Source: an uncultured Muribaculaceae bacterium (lineage in GTDB: Bacteria > Bacteroidota > Bacteroidia > Bacteroidales > Muribaculaceae). From it: DNA of 53,830 bases. The translations under genes were made by a program, and so were the position numbers. The notes under the pieces are model-generated. The model saw only the letters and a program-made list of their open reading frames with translations, did no database searches and had not been told where the DNA came from. The stretch covers positions 1 through 53,830 of the forward strand of contig CAJTKG010000019.1 of assembly GCA_910576935.1 (NCBI GenBank). Reading direction: 5' to 3'. Below are positions 25,801-34,244 of the stretch, piece by piece (within the stretch, counting starts at the first letter, position 1; each line of letters opens with the position of its first letter).

Positions 25801-27403
25801 AATACATATTGGTCATATAGGAATTAGCCAATTTGTCGAGCACTTTGATTCTCAACAGACGGGCTTGTTCTGACGCGCCGCCGCTAATTTCATAAAGATG
25901 TTGCTTTATCCGTTCGGCTTCGCTGCTGGTAGCATCATCTTTTATGAGCAATGAGAATAATTCAGCTGCCGCGTCGATGTAATTATAATCAAGAGTTCCG
26001 CTGTGTTCATAGAGACTTACGGCCTGACGCATTTTGTCGACAGCAATATCGGGCATGTTTTTACCAAGATAACAGAAAGCCTCCTCTCGACATAGAAAAG
26101 CCCCGTGAATTTCATTGAAATAGTCGGGATAAGAGAGAGTAAACTTGCGGGCTTCGGCAAGACGCGAGAGAGCGGCATCAAAACGGCGTGTACGCGTCTC
26201 GATGGCTGCAAGACGACACAAAGTACTGAAATATGACACAGCATTGACATTTTTGTCTTTACTGAAGAGTTTAAGAGCCCTCCGATAAAAATCCATCGCC
26301 TCTTCGTAGCGGCGCAAGTTATCCATTGCGGTTCCTAAATGGAAATCAACAGTTGCTATATCCTGTTCGGCACGCAAACGTGTAAATATGTCATGAGCCT
26401 CGCTCAGCCGCACGGCTGCTTCTTTGCTGCGATCCAATGCCAGATATGATGAACCCAAAGCGGTAAGCAAATGACCGCGGGCATATTCGTCAGTAACAAG
26501 ACCGAGCGCATATTCGCTAAGGTCAGCCGCAGCACTATATCGCACAGTATTTAAATAATATTCGACGAGATACATCACAAGCTGAGCAGCCTGTGGGGCA
26601 TTCTCAGCGTCAAGGCCTCTAAAGTCTTTTTCGGCCACATCAGCCAAAGCCGACGCGCTGTCGTAGTCTTGGTTTGTGATATAACAGCGCATCATCAGAG
26701 CAAAAAGCTCTTTATAGCAGAATGTCTGCAATCGAAGCTGGCCTTGCACACGCTCCCATCCTTTGGCCGCGCATTCAAAGGCGCGGTCGAAGTCATTGAT
26801 GCGCTCGGCGATGCAGCCATCTATCAAATAGGCATCTGCATCCCATCCCGCAGTCGTTACTTGCATCGCAATTTTACCGTTGAGGGCCTTGAGCTTTTCG
26901 CAATAAGAAAGCGCCATCGAAATATTACCTCGCATAAGTTCATGGGAAGCCAGCATCGAATAAGAGCCTCTGACAAAATAATGGTCTTCACCAAATAGTT
27001 TTATTTCTTCCTCGAGACAACGTTCTGTCCACATTATCACTGCATCAATATCACGGGTTTGTGCCGACATGTTTGAATAGCGGAATATTTGGGACATGCC
27101 GTCACGGTCAGCGGGTTCAAGTTGGTAGAAATACGGTTCATACTCTATAGCCTTTGCCTCATTTCCGGCTTTGTAAAAGCTCGATGCTATCCAACTGTTG
27201 ATAACATCAAGATTATAGGTGTCATCGGGCATTTCGGACTTGTCAAGGTCAAGCACTTTGATGAAGACATCGGCCGCTTTTTTATAGTCGCCGGCAGTGT
27301 AAAGATTTTTACCCTCGGCATAGAGAGTGGCGCTCTCGGGCGATTGGGAGGCAGCCGCCAACGGCATGAACAGACACAGCAGTATCAGATGTAGTTTTTT
27401 CAT
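22871..27403 (-). CDS. Very large exported TPR-CHAT (caspase-like) protein
   Basis: The 1510-residue protein has a signal peptide (MKKLHLILLCLFMPLAAASQ) and about 900 residues of tetratricopeptide-like repeats (for example AEGKNLYTAGDYKKAADVFIKV at its start). The C-terminal CHAT domain spans about 1150-1510. The caspase-type dyad is intact: His about 1341 in FHISTHGFF and Cys about 1414 in VLSACETGLGE. The closing motif PRYWAAFILLDAID is typical of CHAT. CHAT proteins include separase-like and gasdermin-linked proteases and TPR-CHAT of type III-E CRISPR systems; here no CRISPR or gasdermin gene is near. Start ATG 27401-27403 was chosen because the signal peptide begins there and the promoter lies just upstream. 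It leads the operon with FHA and PP2C genes. Activity and substrate are unknown. Confidence 0.92.
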   Translation of the reverse strand: MKKLHLILLCLFMPLAAASQSPESATLYAEGKNLYTAGDYKKAADVFIKVLDLDKSEMPDDTYNLDVINSWIASSFYKAGNEAKAIEYEPYFYQLEPADRDGMSQIFRYSNMSAQTRDIDAVIMWTERCLEEEIKLFGEDHYFVRGSYSMLASHELMRGNISMALSYCEKLKALNGKIAMQVTTAGWDADAYLIDGCIAERINDFDRAFECAAKGWERVQGQLRLQTFCYKELFALMMRCYITNQDYDSASALADVAEKDFRGLDAENAPQAAQLVMYLVEYYLNTVRYSAAADLSEYALGLVTDEYARGHLLTALGSSYLALDRSKEAAVRLSEAHDIFTRLRAEQDIATVDFHLGTAMDNLRRYEEAMDFYRRALKLFSKDKNVNAVSYFSTLCRLAAIETRTRRFDAALSRLAEARKFTLSYPDYFNEIHGAFLCREEAFCYLGKNMPDIAVDKMRQAVSLYEHSGTLDYNYIDAAAELFSLLIKDDATSSEAERIKQHLYEISGGASEQARLLRIKVLDKLANSYMTNMYFDEALAINEELLDFAKTYPDYDTFDAMSNRLMLLTFTNRKAEAREELDALYHSTLTEYGKYTKKHLQSVLFNCIFIDQSGDLARVDHQAELGHEIIDIARIIYDINDPSRFQHLIWGAKILSTTDYGYAVETILETLKQTPAQIKDADMSNVCNAYATLATIKNNLWELDDALKYVVQSLEAIDAGAGGFVAPAALVTAGQVYIKLNRLADAEKVLSKALDCSMALNDGGLAQLIQTYTALGELYSKMGRYSLVDEYRRKSEQLQVDHYSDNEVVVMMNSINGLWAKYQAGNKEECLAAIDNADRIIGSIKNFINLDRSLPNRLRAQYYYLEGDYTTARTYISMAYLTVKTYDNCLLSSQVYSALGDYDTALTHAEEAAAIAREINGKNSVSVIAPLIYAADSRLKLGYYAGAIKDFKSAYDLGCDYISENILTLTAAQRADFWNSNFGFYRTTLPMVTNNQLRDTEMNGLLYDAMLFSNGLLFNADKSIADIIRKSPEDVRDLYGQWMFKKDLLKRLTSQAEAAAGTKEAEVYKPDIERVTAEVADVERRMLDGIRGVGGNDWRLPRTTWQQVRKALPRGAAAIEFVDYQENDSVNVGLALILTKDMQQPVLREVYRRDAGDDLNYEDIYTDTWFGDAFFKTIADDIAGCSDVYFAPQGPLCSIAIESLPVSDSVLPSKPDFYRLSSTREIVLSKRKKGKNKAATIYGGLKYDMSVDSMVADAGNYPELRDRGFNADNLLAARVSRKGDISIPELKGALVEVERVSDIYKKVTGSTPLLKTGAEGTESSIKALSGKFGDIFHISTHGFFVSDDNRSWRSETLTAEDIALERSGLLMAGAANRYLELEDIPSDIDDGILTAAEIARLDLGGVDIAVLSACETGLGEVTGDGVFGLQRGFKKAGVNSILMSLWKVDDDATCSLITEFYRHWLGDARAGIAASDKRSALESAKQIVRSTPGWENPRYWAAFILLDAID

Positions 27404-27423
27404 AAGTAAATTATAGCATAACA

Positions 27424-27457
27424 CAAAGATACACATTTTATTGAATAAATGACACAA
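27424..27457 (-). promoter_or_regulatory. Promoter of the CHAT-FHA-PP2C operon
   Basis: On the minus strand TATCTTTG (27431-27424), an exact TAnnTTTG, has TTTG at 27457-27454, 22 bp upstream. The box is 21 bp from the start codon, so the leader is very short. It diverges from the promoter of the barrel gene at 27541. Confidence 0.65.
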
Positions 27458-27509
27458 AAAATAAGACTTATAATCCACATTTTAATTTCCATGACTTGGT
27501 GAAAATCTT

Positions 27510-27517
27510 TATCTTTG
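27510..27517 (+). promoter_or_regulatory. -7 box of the barrel-tsaD-cinA operon promoter
   Basis: TATCTTTG is an exact match to TAnnTTTG, 23 bp upstream of ATG 27541. It lies inside a longer in-frame upstream extension, which supports the later start. No clear -33 element is seen. Confidence 0.55.
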
Positions 27518-27540
27518 CCGTAAATAAACCCGAATCAAAA

Positions 27541-28068
27541 ATGAAACGACCGACAAAATCTATCGTACTCCTGTTTTTTGCTATCCTGAGCATGGCAACA
27601 ATGACTACACAGGCCCAGATCACAAAGGGCGAGAAATCGTTCGGACCCAAAGTGGGTTATATCAGTAAAAACACCTCTGCCGTAGCCGGTCTGGTATTCA
27701 GATATTCGTTCAGCGATCATATCAGACTCGCTCCCGAACTAAGTTATGCATTCAGACACAATGACCTTGACGCTTTTATGTTTGACCTCAATGTCAACAT
27801 ACCGTTCGGCATAATAGGAGCAGAGAAGGTAGCCCTCTATCCCCTTGCGGGCATGAACTATTCGTCGTGGAACCGCCATACAGACAAGACTCAGGAAGAA
27901 CTCGACGACGATGTGTCAACGCGGCGCAAACGCTTTGGCGTCAATCTTGGTGCCGGATTCGAATTGAAATGCAGCGAAACCGTCAAACTTAACCTCGAAG
28001 CCAAATACTGTTTCATCAAGGGCTACTCGTCAACAATGATAACTCTCGGGTTCGGTTATATATTCTAA
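27541..28068 (+). CDS. Small outer-membrane beta-barrel protein
   Basis: The 175-residue protein has a signal peptide (MKRPTKSIVLLFFAILSMATMTTQAQ) and about eight amphipathic strands (GPKVGYISKN, LAPELSYAFRH, GVNLGAGFELKC), ending in the aromatic terminus GFGYIF expected of outer-membrane barrels. It resembles the porin-family OMP_b-brl group. The start was moved to 27541, since the promoter box overlaps the earlier in-frame ATG. It is 8 bp ahead of tsaD in the same operon. No function beyond membrane location can be given. Confidence 0.8.
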   Translation: MKRPTKSIVLLFFAILSMATMTTQAQITKGEKSFGPKVGYISKNTSAVAGLVFRYSFSDHIRLAPELSYAFRHNDLDAFMFDLNVNIPFGIIGAEKVALYPLAGMNYSSWNRHTDKTQEELDDDVSTRRKRFGVNLGAGFELKCSETVKLNLEAKYCFIKGYSSTMITLGFGYIF

Positions 28069-28076
28069 TAAATTAT

Positions 28077-29093
28077 ATGTCTGTCACAATATTGGGAATC
28101 GAATCGTCGTGCGACGACACCAGTGCCGCCGTCATCCGCGACGGAATATTGTTGAGTAACGTCATAGCCTCGCAGAGCGTCCACGAAGAATACGGAGGCG
28201 TCGTCCCCGAACTGGCTTCGCGCGCCCATCAGCAGAATATCGTCCCGGTCGTCGACACCGCTCTGCGGCGCGCCGGCATTGGCAAACATGATCTATCGGC
28301 CATAGCCTTCACACGCGGTCCGGGACTGCTGGGTTCGCTGCTCGTAGGCACAAGTTTTGCAAAAGGCATGTCGCTCGGGCTTCGCGTGCCCATCATCGAC
28401 GTCAATCATCTCCACGGCCATGTGCTCTCACACTTCGTCAGACGTCAACCCGACGACGAGGTACCCGCATATCCTTTCCTCTGCCTGCTTGTCTCGGGAG
28501 GCAACTCGCAGCTGATTCTTGTCAGAAACTATAACGATATGAAAGTTATCGGACGCACTATCGACGACGCCGCAGGCGAAGCCTTCGACAAATGCGCCAA
28601 AGTGATGGGTCTGCCCTACCCCGGCGGCCCGCACATCGACCGTCTCGCCTTGCAAGGCGACCCGAAGAAATTCAGATTCGCGAAACCACGCATAGACGGA
28701 CTCGACTACAGTTTCAGCGGTCTGAAAACATCGTTTTTATACACACTGCGCGATGCCGCACGTCTCAACCACGACTTCATTGAAGAAAACAAAGCCGACC
28801 TGGCCGCATCGCTTCAGGCGACAATCATCGACATATTGCTCGACAAACTAAAAAAGGCCGTCGACATGACAGGCGTCACCACCGTAGCCATCGGTGGCGG
28901 TGTATCGGCCAACTCGGGCGTGCGCGCCGCCGTCGCCGACTTCTGCGACAAACGGGGCATCAATGCGTTTATACCCGAGCGCGCCTTCACAACCGACAAT
29001 GCCGCCATGGTGGCGATTGCCGGCTATTACAAGTATCTTGATAAACAATTCTGCAGCTACAGCGAGACGCCATATGCCCGCGTGACTGTCTGA
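28077..29093 (+). CDS. tsaD: tRNA N6-adenosine threonylcarbamoyltransferase
   Basis: The 338-residue ASKHA-fold protein makes t6A37 in ANN-decoding tRNAs with TsaB and TsaE. Visible motifs are ILGIESSCDDT at the N terminus, the metal-binding HxxxH in VNHLHGHVLSHF (H111, H115), the nucleotide segment FLCLLVSGGNSQL, and IGGGVSANSGVR near the C terminus. Length is normal. It lies between a small barrel gene (8 bp upstream) and cinA (12 bp downstream). Confidence 0.97.
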   Translation: MSVTILGIESSCDDTSAAVIRDGILLSNVIASQSVHEEYGGVVPELASRAHQQNIVPVVDTALRRAGIGKHDLSAIAFTRGPGLLGSLLVGTSFAKGMSLGLRVPIIDVNHLHGHVLSHFVRRQPDDEVPAYPFLCLLVSGGNSQLILVRNYNDMKVIGRTIDDAAGEAFDKCAKVMGLPYPGGPHIDRLALQGDPKKFRFAKPRIDGLDYSFSGLKTSFLYTLRDAARLNHDFIEENKADLAASLQATIIDILLDKLKKAVDMTGVTTVAIGGGVSANSGVRAAVADFCDKRGINAFIPERAFTTDNAAMVAIAGYYKYLDKQFCSYSETPYARVTV

Positions 29094-29104
29094 CACGATA
29101 GATT

Positions 29105-30346
29105 ATGAAACTTTCGATAGTCGTTATCGGCGACGAACTGCTTCTCGGCCGCGTCACCGACACCAATTCGGGCTTCATAGCCCGACATTTCGATGCACTG
29201 GGCTGGGAAATAGCGTCGGTCGAGACCGTCGGCGACAATAAAGAGGCCATAACGTCGGCCATAACACGCGCTATGGAACATAGCAGCCTTGTCATCACCA
29301 CCGGCGGCCTCGGACCGACAAAAGACGACATCACAAAGGGCGTGATGACAGAGATTTTCGGCGGCGAACCGGTTAAAAACGTCGAAGTTCTCGACAATAT
29401 CATCAATGTCTTCAATCTCCGCGGTCTGACGATGAATCCGCTGACCGCCGCACAGGCCATCGTGCCGTCAAGCTGTCGTGTAATACAAAACAGGCTCGGC
29501 ACGGCCCCCATCATGGTCTTCGAGCGCGACGAATGCATGCTTATTGCAATGCCCGGCGTACCTTTCGAGACCGAAGGCATGCTTGTCGAGGCTGTCATCC
29601 CCGAGGTAATGGCCCGATTTCAACCCGACACGGCTATCAGCCATCGCACCGTCATTGTTACCGGTATAACCGAATCGGCTTTGGCAAAGCACCTTGAAGA
29701 GTTTGAGATGTCGCTCGCGCCCGGGTTCCATCTGGCCTATCTGCCGACACCGGGCTTCATACGCCTGCGCCTCGACGGCACCGGCAGCGACGCATATACC
29801 GTCGACAGCCTCACCTGCAAATATGCCGAACGCCTTAAACAGACACTCGGAAACCTTATGCTTTATGACGGCGACGGCACTCCCGCCGAGATTGTCATCG
29901 GCGGCCTGCGGCACAACCGTCTGACAATGGCTACGGCCGAAAGTTGCACCGGCGGCAATATAGCCCATAAAATAACAGAGATCGCAGGCTGTAGCGACAG
30001 TTACATAGGATCGGTCGTTAGCTATTCAAACGAAGTAAAAGCAACGCTCCTCGGTGTCAGTCAGGACGACCTCGAACAGCACGGCGCTGTCAGCCGCGAA
30101 GTGGTTGAGCAAATGGCCGTCGGCGTATGCCGTGCTACCGGCGCCGATTGTTCGGTGGCGACATCAGGCATTGCCGGACCCGACGGAGGCACCCCCGAAA
30201 AACCTGTCGGCACGGTCTGGACGGCCGTATGCATCAAAGGTCACACAACGTCGCGACTGCTCAAGTTGCCCGGCAACCGCGACCGCGTCATAGAACGCGC
30301 TACAAACGAAGTTTTGATCGATTTGGCGAAGAAACTCTTACGATAA
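29105..30346 (+). CDS. cinA: CinA-family protein (nicotinamide-nucleotide amidase / ADP-ribose pyrophosphatase)
   Basis: The 413-residue protein has two domains. The N-terminal MoaB/COG1058 domain (about 1-170) has IGDELLLGRVTDTNS and TGGLGPTKDD. The C-terminal PncC amidase domain (about 260-413) has ATAESCTGGNIAHKITE, GSVVSYSNEVK and SGIAGPDGGTPEKPVGTVW. The full-length form recycles pyridine nucleotides by deamidating nicotinamide mononucleotide. It ends 4 bp before the converging queA stop. Confidence 0.95.
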   Translation: MKLSIVVIGDELLLGRVTDTNSGFIARHFDALGWEIASVETVGDNKEAITSAITRAMEHSSLVITTGGLGPTKDDITKGVMTEIFGGEPVKNVEVLDNIINVFNLRGLTMNPLTAAQAIVPSSCRVIQNRLGTAPIMVFERDECMLIAMPGVPFETEGMLVEAVIPEVMARFQPDTAISHRTVIVTGITESALAKHLEEFEMSLAPGFHLAYLPTPGFIRLRLDGTGSDAYTVDSLTCKYAERLKQTLGNLMLYDGDGTPAEIVIGGLRHNRLTMATAESCTGGNIAHKITEIAGCSDSYIGSVVSYSNEVKATLLGVSQDDLEQHGAVSREVVEQMAVGVCRATGADCSVATSGIAGPDGGTPEKPVGTVWTAVCIKGHTTSRLLKLPGNRDRVIERATNEVLIDLAKKLLR

Positions 30347-30350
30347 GTAA

Positions 30351-31400
30351 TCAAAGTATGAGCATAGCGTCACCGTATGCACCGAAACGATAGCCCTCTT
30401 TAACCGCTATTTCATAAGCCTTGAAGAGCCTTTCATAACCGGCAAAGGCTGTAGTCATCATCAGCATCGTCGAGTAAGGGAGATGGAAATTGGTGACGAG
30501 AGCGTCTGTGACAGTAAAATCATAGGGCGGGAAAATAAATTTATTTGTCCAGCCTTCATAAGTCTTCATATGGCCGCCCATGCTCACGGCCGTCGCTATA
30601 CCGCGCAACACGGAAGTGCCGACGGCACACACGCGATGATCGGTATCTTTGGCATGGTTGACCGTATCGACGAGTTTTTGCGATGCTTCCATCTGCTCTG
30701 AATCCATGCGGTGTTTCGTAAGATCCTCGACGTCAATCTCACGGAAATTGCCCAGACCGCTGTGAACGGTAATGAATGCTTGTTCAACACCTTTGATCTC
30801 GAGGCGTTTGAGTAGTTCGCGCGAGAAATGAAGACCGGCAGCTGGAGCGACAACGGCACCTTCGCGGGCGGCAAAGATACACTGATAGTCTTCAGCGTCC
30901 TGTTCGTTGGGCTCGCGTTTGATATATTCAGGCAGAGGAGTGTGACCAAGAGCGTAGAGAGCTTTTTTGAATTCTTCATGCGAGCCGTCGTATAGAAACC
31001 GTAGAGTGCGTCCGCGTGAGGTAGTGTTGTCTATCACCTCGGCGACCATAGATTCGTCGTCGCCGAAATAGAGTTTGTTGCCTATACGTATCTTGCGTGC
31101 CGGCTCGACGAGTACGTCCCACAATTTATTGTCGGCGTTAAGTTCGCGAAGCAGAAACACTTCGATGCGGGCACCCGTCTTCTCCTTGTTTCCATAAAGG
31201 AGAGCCGGGAAGACCTTGGTGTCATTGAACACCATAACGTCGCCTTCGTCGAAGTATTGAAGGATATCTTTAAATTGTCGGTGTTCGATCTCGCCTGTGT
31301 TGCGGTGGAGCACCATCATGCGGGCCTCGTCGCGGTTGGACGACGGATATTGAGCAATGAGATTTTCCGGTAACTTGAATTTAAATTGTGATAGCTTCAT
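30351..31400 (-). CDS. queA: S-adenosylmethionine:tRNA ribosyltransferase-isomerase
   Basis: The 349-residue enzyme transfers the ribosyl group of S-adenosylmethionine to 7-aminomethyl-7-deazaguanine in tRNA, giving epoxyqueuosine at the wobble position. Family signatures seen are the N-terminal FKLPENLIAQYPSSNRDEAR, VFNDTKVFPALLYG, and VVAPAAGLHFSRELL. The C-terminal VTNFHLPYSTMLMMTTAFAG is also present. It is the last gene of the ftsX-DUF3098-uppP-truB-queA operon, 34 bp after truB. Confidence 0.97.
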   Translation of the reverse strand: MKLSQFKFKLPENLIAQYPSSNRDEARMMVLHRNTGEIEHRQFKDILQYFDEGDVMVFNDTKVFPALLYGNKEKTGARIEVFLLRELNADNKLWDVLVEPARKIRIGNKLYFGDDESMVAEVIDNTTSRGRTLRFLYDGSHEEFKKALYALGHTPLPEYIKREPNEQDAEDYQCIFAAREGAVVAPAAGLHFSRELLKRLEIKGVEQAFITVHSGLGNFREIDVEDLTKHRMDSEQMEASQKLVDTVNHAKDTDHRVCAVGTSVLRGIATAVSMGGHMKTYEGWTNKFIFPPYDFTVTDALVTNFHLPYSTMLMMTTAFAGYERLFKAYEIAVKEGYRFGAYGDAMLIL

Positions 31401-31434
31401 TTCTACTGTGTTGTTTCTTATCAGTATATGTAAT

Positions 31435-32151
31435 TCATTTATCTTTATATTCGTCGGGCATCTCTATGACAACCGTCTTTATAAGCTCGACGGCGGCATC
31501 GACGCTGAGACAGTCGTCGATTGTGACATCGCCCACACGCGTGCGCCTCAATGCCGTGAGATGGCCTCCCGAACCGAGCGCTTCGCCGATGTCTCGTGCG
31601 AGCGCTCGTATATATGTGCCCTTGCTGCATACGACCCTTATCGTAATCTCTGTCGGCTTGAAATCGATCAGCTCGATAGCGTCGATAACAAGAATCTTGG
31701 GTTTAAGCCGCACTTCCTCTCCGCGACGCGCCATGCGATAGGCACGGTCACCGTCAATCTTACAGGCCGAAAAAGCCGGTGGTATCTGCTCGACGGTGCC
31801 GGTAAAGCGAGCAAGCGCCTGCTCTGCCGCCTCACGGGTTATGTGGTCGGTCGGATACGTGGCATCGATCTCTGTCTCAAGGTCAAACGACGGTGTGGTG
31901 GCGCCGAGAGCTATAGTCGCGATATATTCCTTGACGCCTGTCTGGAGCTCGTCGATGCGTTTTGTGGCTTTGCCGGTGCAGACAATCATGACCCCCGTAG
32001 CGAGCGGATCGAGTGTGCCGGCATGACCTACCTTGAGTTTCTTGACGCCGAGGCGACGGGTCAGAGCGCCACGCAGACGCTTGACAGCGTCAAACGAAGT
32101 CCAGCCCAGAGGTTTGTCGATATAAAGCAGTTCGCCGTTCAGGAAATTCAT
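31435..32151 (-). CDS. truB: tRNA pseudouridine(55) synthase
   Basis: The 238-residue pseudouridine synthase makes psi55 in the T loop of tRNAs. It shows the opening LLYIDKPLGWTSFDAVKRLR and the catalytic motif GHAGTLDPLATGVM with Asp48. The ISAC-like segment PPAFSACKIDGDRAY and the CSKGTYIRALARDIG motif are also intact. It lies 19 bp after uppP and 34 bp before queA, so two tRNA-modification genes close the operon. Confidence 0.97.
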   Translation of the reverse strand: MNFLNGELLYIDKPLGWTSFDAVKRLRGALTRRLGVKKLKVGHAGTLDPLATGVMIVCTGKATKRIDELQTGVKEYIATIALGATTPSFDLETEIDATYPTDHITREAAEQALARFTGTVEQIPPAFSACKIDGDRAYRMARRGEEVRLKPKILVIDAIELIDFKPTEITIRVVCSKGTYIRALARDIGEALGSGGHLTALRRTRVGDVTIDDCLSVDAAVELIKTVVIEMPDEYKDK

Positions 32152-32170
32152 TCGGTCTGGAGTTTGTAAA

Positions 32171-33022
32171 TCAATGTGTCAGAGACCAGCCGATGCACAG
32201 CGCGCCGGCAAGCACACAATAGACGGCAAACCAGACGAGCTTGCCTTTTTTGACAATCGAAAGCATCCACTTGCAGGCAAGACAACCTACGACAAACGAA
32301 GCCAGAAAGCCTACAAGGAGAGCCACCGGGTCTACTGCCTCTGCTGCGGCCTGCTGTGCCATGCCGCCATCGGGAAAGAGCATATCCTTGAGGTCCAGCA
32401 GACCTTTGCCGAGAATGGGAATGATGACCATCAGGAAAGAGAACTGCGCCACTTTCTCTCGGTTGTCGCCCAGAAGGATACCCGTTGCGATAGTAGTGCC
32501 TGAACGCGAAAGGCCGGGAAGAACAGCCACAGCCTGACCACATCCGATTATAAAAGCATCACGCCACGTTATGTCCCGACCCTGAGGGCCAGAAGGATGA
32601 AGCAAAGCCTCGCGTGTACGCGTAAAGTATGCAAAACACAACAAAGCGGCAGTAACAAGAAGACAGATGCCGACAATAACAAGATTGCCCTCGAAAAATT
32701 TCTCGATCTGTTTCTCAAGCAGCACGCCGACTATGCCGACGGGAATGCATGAGACAAGAATCTTGCACACATAATAAAAATTATTGTCGCGTTTGAATGT
32801 GAAAAACGATTTCACCAACGGCCAGAATTCATGCCAAAGCACAACTATAGTGCTTAACACCGTAGCGACGTGGAGCATGAGATCAAGCTCCATGGCAACA
32901 CCTCCGTCGAGGTCTTGTCCGAGTATCTGACGCGAAATCTCAAGATGTCCGCTCGACGACACGGGCAGATATTCGGTGAGTCCCTGCACGATGCCTAAGA
33001 TAAGAGTATCTAACCAATCCAT
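32171..33022 (-). CDS. uppP: Undecaprenyl-diphosphatase
   Basis: The 283-residue membrane phosphatase of the BacA/UppP family recycles undecaprenyl pyrophosphate to the carrier lipid for cell-wall and O-antigen synthesis. The signature motifs GLTEYLPVSSSGHLEI (residues about 15-30, with the catalytic Glu and His) and LPGLSRSGTTIATGILLG are intact. Several hydrophobic helices span the protein. It follows the DUF3098 gene by only 3 bp, which indicates cotranscription. Bacitracin resistance is a known by-effect of the family. Confidence 0.96.
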   Translation of the reverse strand: MDWLDTLILGIVQGLTEYLPVSSSGHLEISRQILGQDLDGGVAMELDLMLHVATVLSTIVVLWHEFWPLVKSFFTFKRDNNFYYVCKILVSCIPVGIVGVLLEKQIEKFFEGNLVIVGICLLVTAALLCFAYFTRTREALLHPSGPQGRDITWRDAFIIGCGQAVAVLPGLSRSGTTIATGILLGDNREKVAQFSFLMVIIPILGKGLLDLKDMLFPDGGMAQQAAAEAVDPVALLVGFLASFVVGCLACKWMLSIVKKGKLVWFAVYCVLAGALCIGWSLTH

Positions 33023-33025
33023 GTC

Positions 33026-33286
33026 TTATTTTTTGTCTTTAGGTCTGATAATGATCGCCACAGCCATAGCGACGAAACCAAGAAATGCGATACACGGCCC
33101 GACTACGATACGGCGGGCGCTGAAAATGTCGGGATTAAACTCGTCGGCCGTCGAAGGCGCGCCGAGCATCAGCAGGAAGCCGACGACAATCATTGCACCG
33201 GCCACAGCCATGGCGATGAAGTTGACACGCGTAAGCGGCAGGGCGCTATGCTCTTCTTTTATCAGAGTCTGTTTCTTTTCGTTCAT
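33026..33286 (-). CDS. DUF3098 small membrane protein
   Basis: The 86-residue protein has two hydrophobic segments: FIAMAVAGAMIVVGFLLML and VVGPCIAFLGFVAMAVAIII. A conserved loop between them contains FNPDIFSARRI. This is the pattern of DUF3098, a family found in Bacteroidota between ftsX and uppP. Function is unknown; its fixed place suggests a link to the cell envelope or division. It lies 26 bp after ftsX. Confidence 0.88.
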   Translation of the reverse strand: MNEKKQTLIKEEHSALPLTRVNFIAMAVAGAMIVVGFLLMLGAPSTADEFNPDIFSARRIVVGPCIAFLGFVAMAVAIIIRPKDKK

Positions 33287-33312
33287 TATATTGGAAACCT
33301 TAATACTTATTT

Positions 33313-34188
33313 TTATTTCAAAAACATATCGTCATAGTCAGAGCGCAGATAGCGGTTTGTGGCCAAAGCCGACGCTGTGGCACAAATAGCCACGCCGGCG
33401 ACAATGATGCCGCCATAGACCGGCAGACAACGGGTAAAAGTCAGAGCCTCAGCCACAAGTGCGTCAAGACTACCGGCATAAAGTTGAACGGCGATGACTG
33501 CAATGACAGCGACAACAGCGGCAATCAGACCATTGACCACACCGGCCACAATAAACGGACGGCGCACAAACGAGCCGGTCGCCCCGACAAGACGCATCGT
33601 GTAGATTATGAAGCGACGCGAATATATGGCAAGATGTACCGTATTATATATGAGAACCACCGAAACCACCAGAAAAACAGCGGCTACAAGCAGCATAATC
33701 AATGTAAGACGTTTGACCGTGGCATTGATGGCGTTGACGAGTCCGGCCTCGGTATCGACAGTCTCGACCGACGGGAGTTTCTCAAGCGAGGCAACAATGG
33801 CGGCAATACTGTCGGCGTCGGCACTCGCCGGCGTCACCTTGACATCAAACTCGGCGCTGTAGGGGTTGACGTCGATCAGCTCGGCAATATCGTCGCCGAT
33901 ATATTCACTCTCTGACGCGAGGATATCTTCGGCCGACGAATAGACAAACGAAGCCGTTGACGGCAGACTGATAATCGTCTGTTTAAGACGGTTTACATCA
34001 GCATCCGGAGCGCCGGGCACCATTCTGACAATATAGCCTATATTACCGCGCAGCATGTCTGCGCCGCGGCTGCCGGTGATTGTCGTCAGTGCAAGCACAC
34101 CGAGGATCATCAGCACAAGGGCGACGCTGATGATCGAAGTCAGTTGCGAACCGAAAGTTGATATACGGGTTGATCTTTTCTTTGTCAT
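33313..34188 (-). CDS. ftsX: Cell-division permease-like protein FtsX
   Basis: The 291-residue protein has an N-terminal membrane helix (about 20-42, SIISVALVLMILGVLAL). An extracytoplasmic domain follows (about 45-165, with FDVKVTPASADADSIA), and then three C-terminal helices (LIMLLVAAVFLVVSVVLIY and the two following segments). This is the FtsX/MacB-type permease topology. FtsX with FtsE controls cell-wall hydrolases at the septum. No ftsE gene is in the window. The start was taken at ATG 34186-34188 (MTKKRSTR), since an upstream extension would run into the promoter region. It leads the operon ending with queA. Confidence 0.92.
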   Translation of the reverse strand: MTKKRSTRISTFGSQLTSIISVALVLMILGVLALTTITGSRGADMLRGNIGYIVRMVPGAPDADVNRLKQTIISLPSTASFVYSSAEDILASESEYIGDDIAELIDVNPYSAEFDVKVTPASADADSIAAIVASLEKLPSVETVDTEAGLVNAINATVKRLTLIMLLVAAVFLVVSVVLIYNTVHLAIYSRRFIIYTMRLVGATGSFVRRPFIVAGVVNGLIAAVVAVIAVIAVQLYAGSLDALVAEALTFTRCLPVYGGIIVAGVAICATASALATNRYLRSDYDDMFLK

Positions 34189-34236
34189 TATAATAGTCGG
34201 AGGTATTGAAAATTGCAATCTCCTCCAAATTTGCCG

Positions 34237-34244
34237 CAAAATTA
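34237..34244 (-). promoter_or_regulatory. -7 box of the ftsX-queA operon promoter
   Basis: The minus strand reads TAATTTTG, an exact TAnnTTTG match, 48 bp before the ftsX start. A CTTGACA stretch lies about 20 bp upstream, which may serve in place of TTTG. This operon would cover ftsX, DUF3098, uppP, truB and queA. Confidence 0.55.

Noticed and set aside
22871..27403. TPR-CHAT as part of a type III-E CRISPR or gasdermin defence system
   Set aside because: No CRISPR array, Cas7-11-like gene or gasdermin-like gene is within the window, and the protein has a signal peptide, unlike those cytoplasmic proteases.
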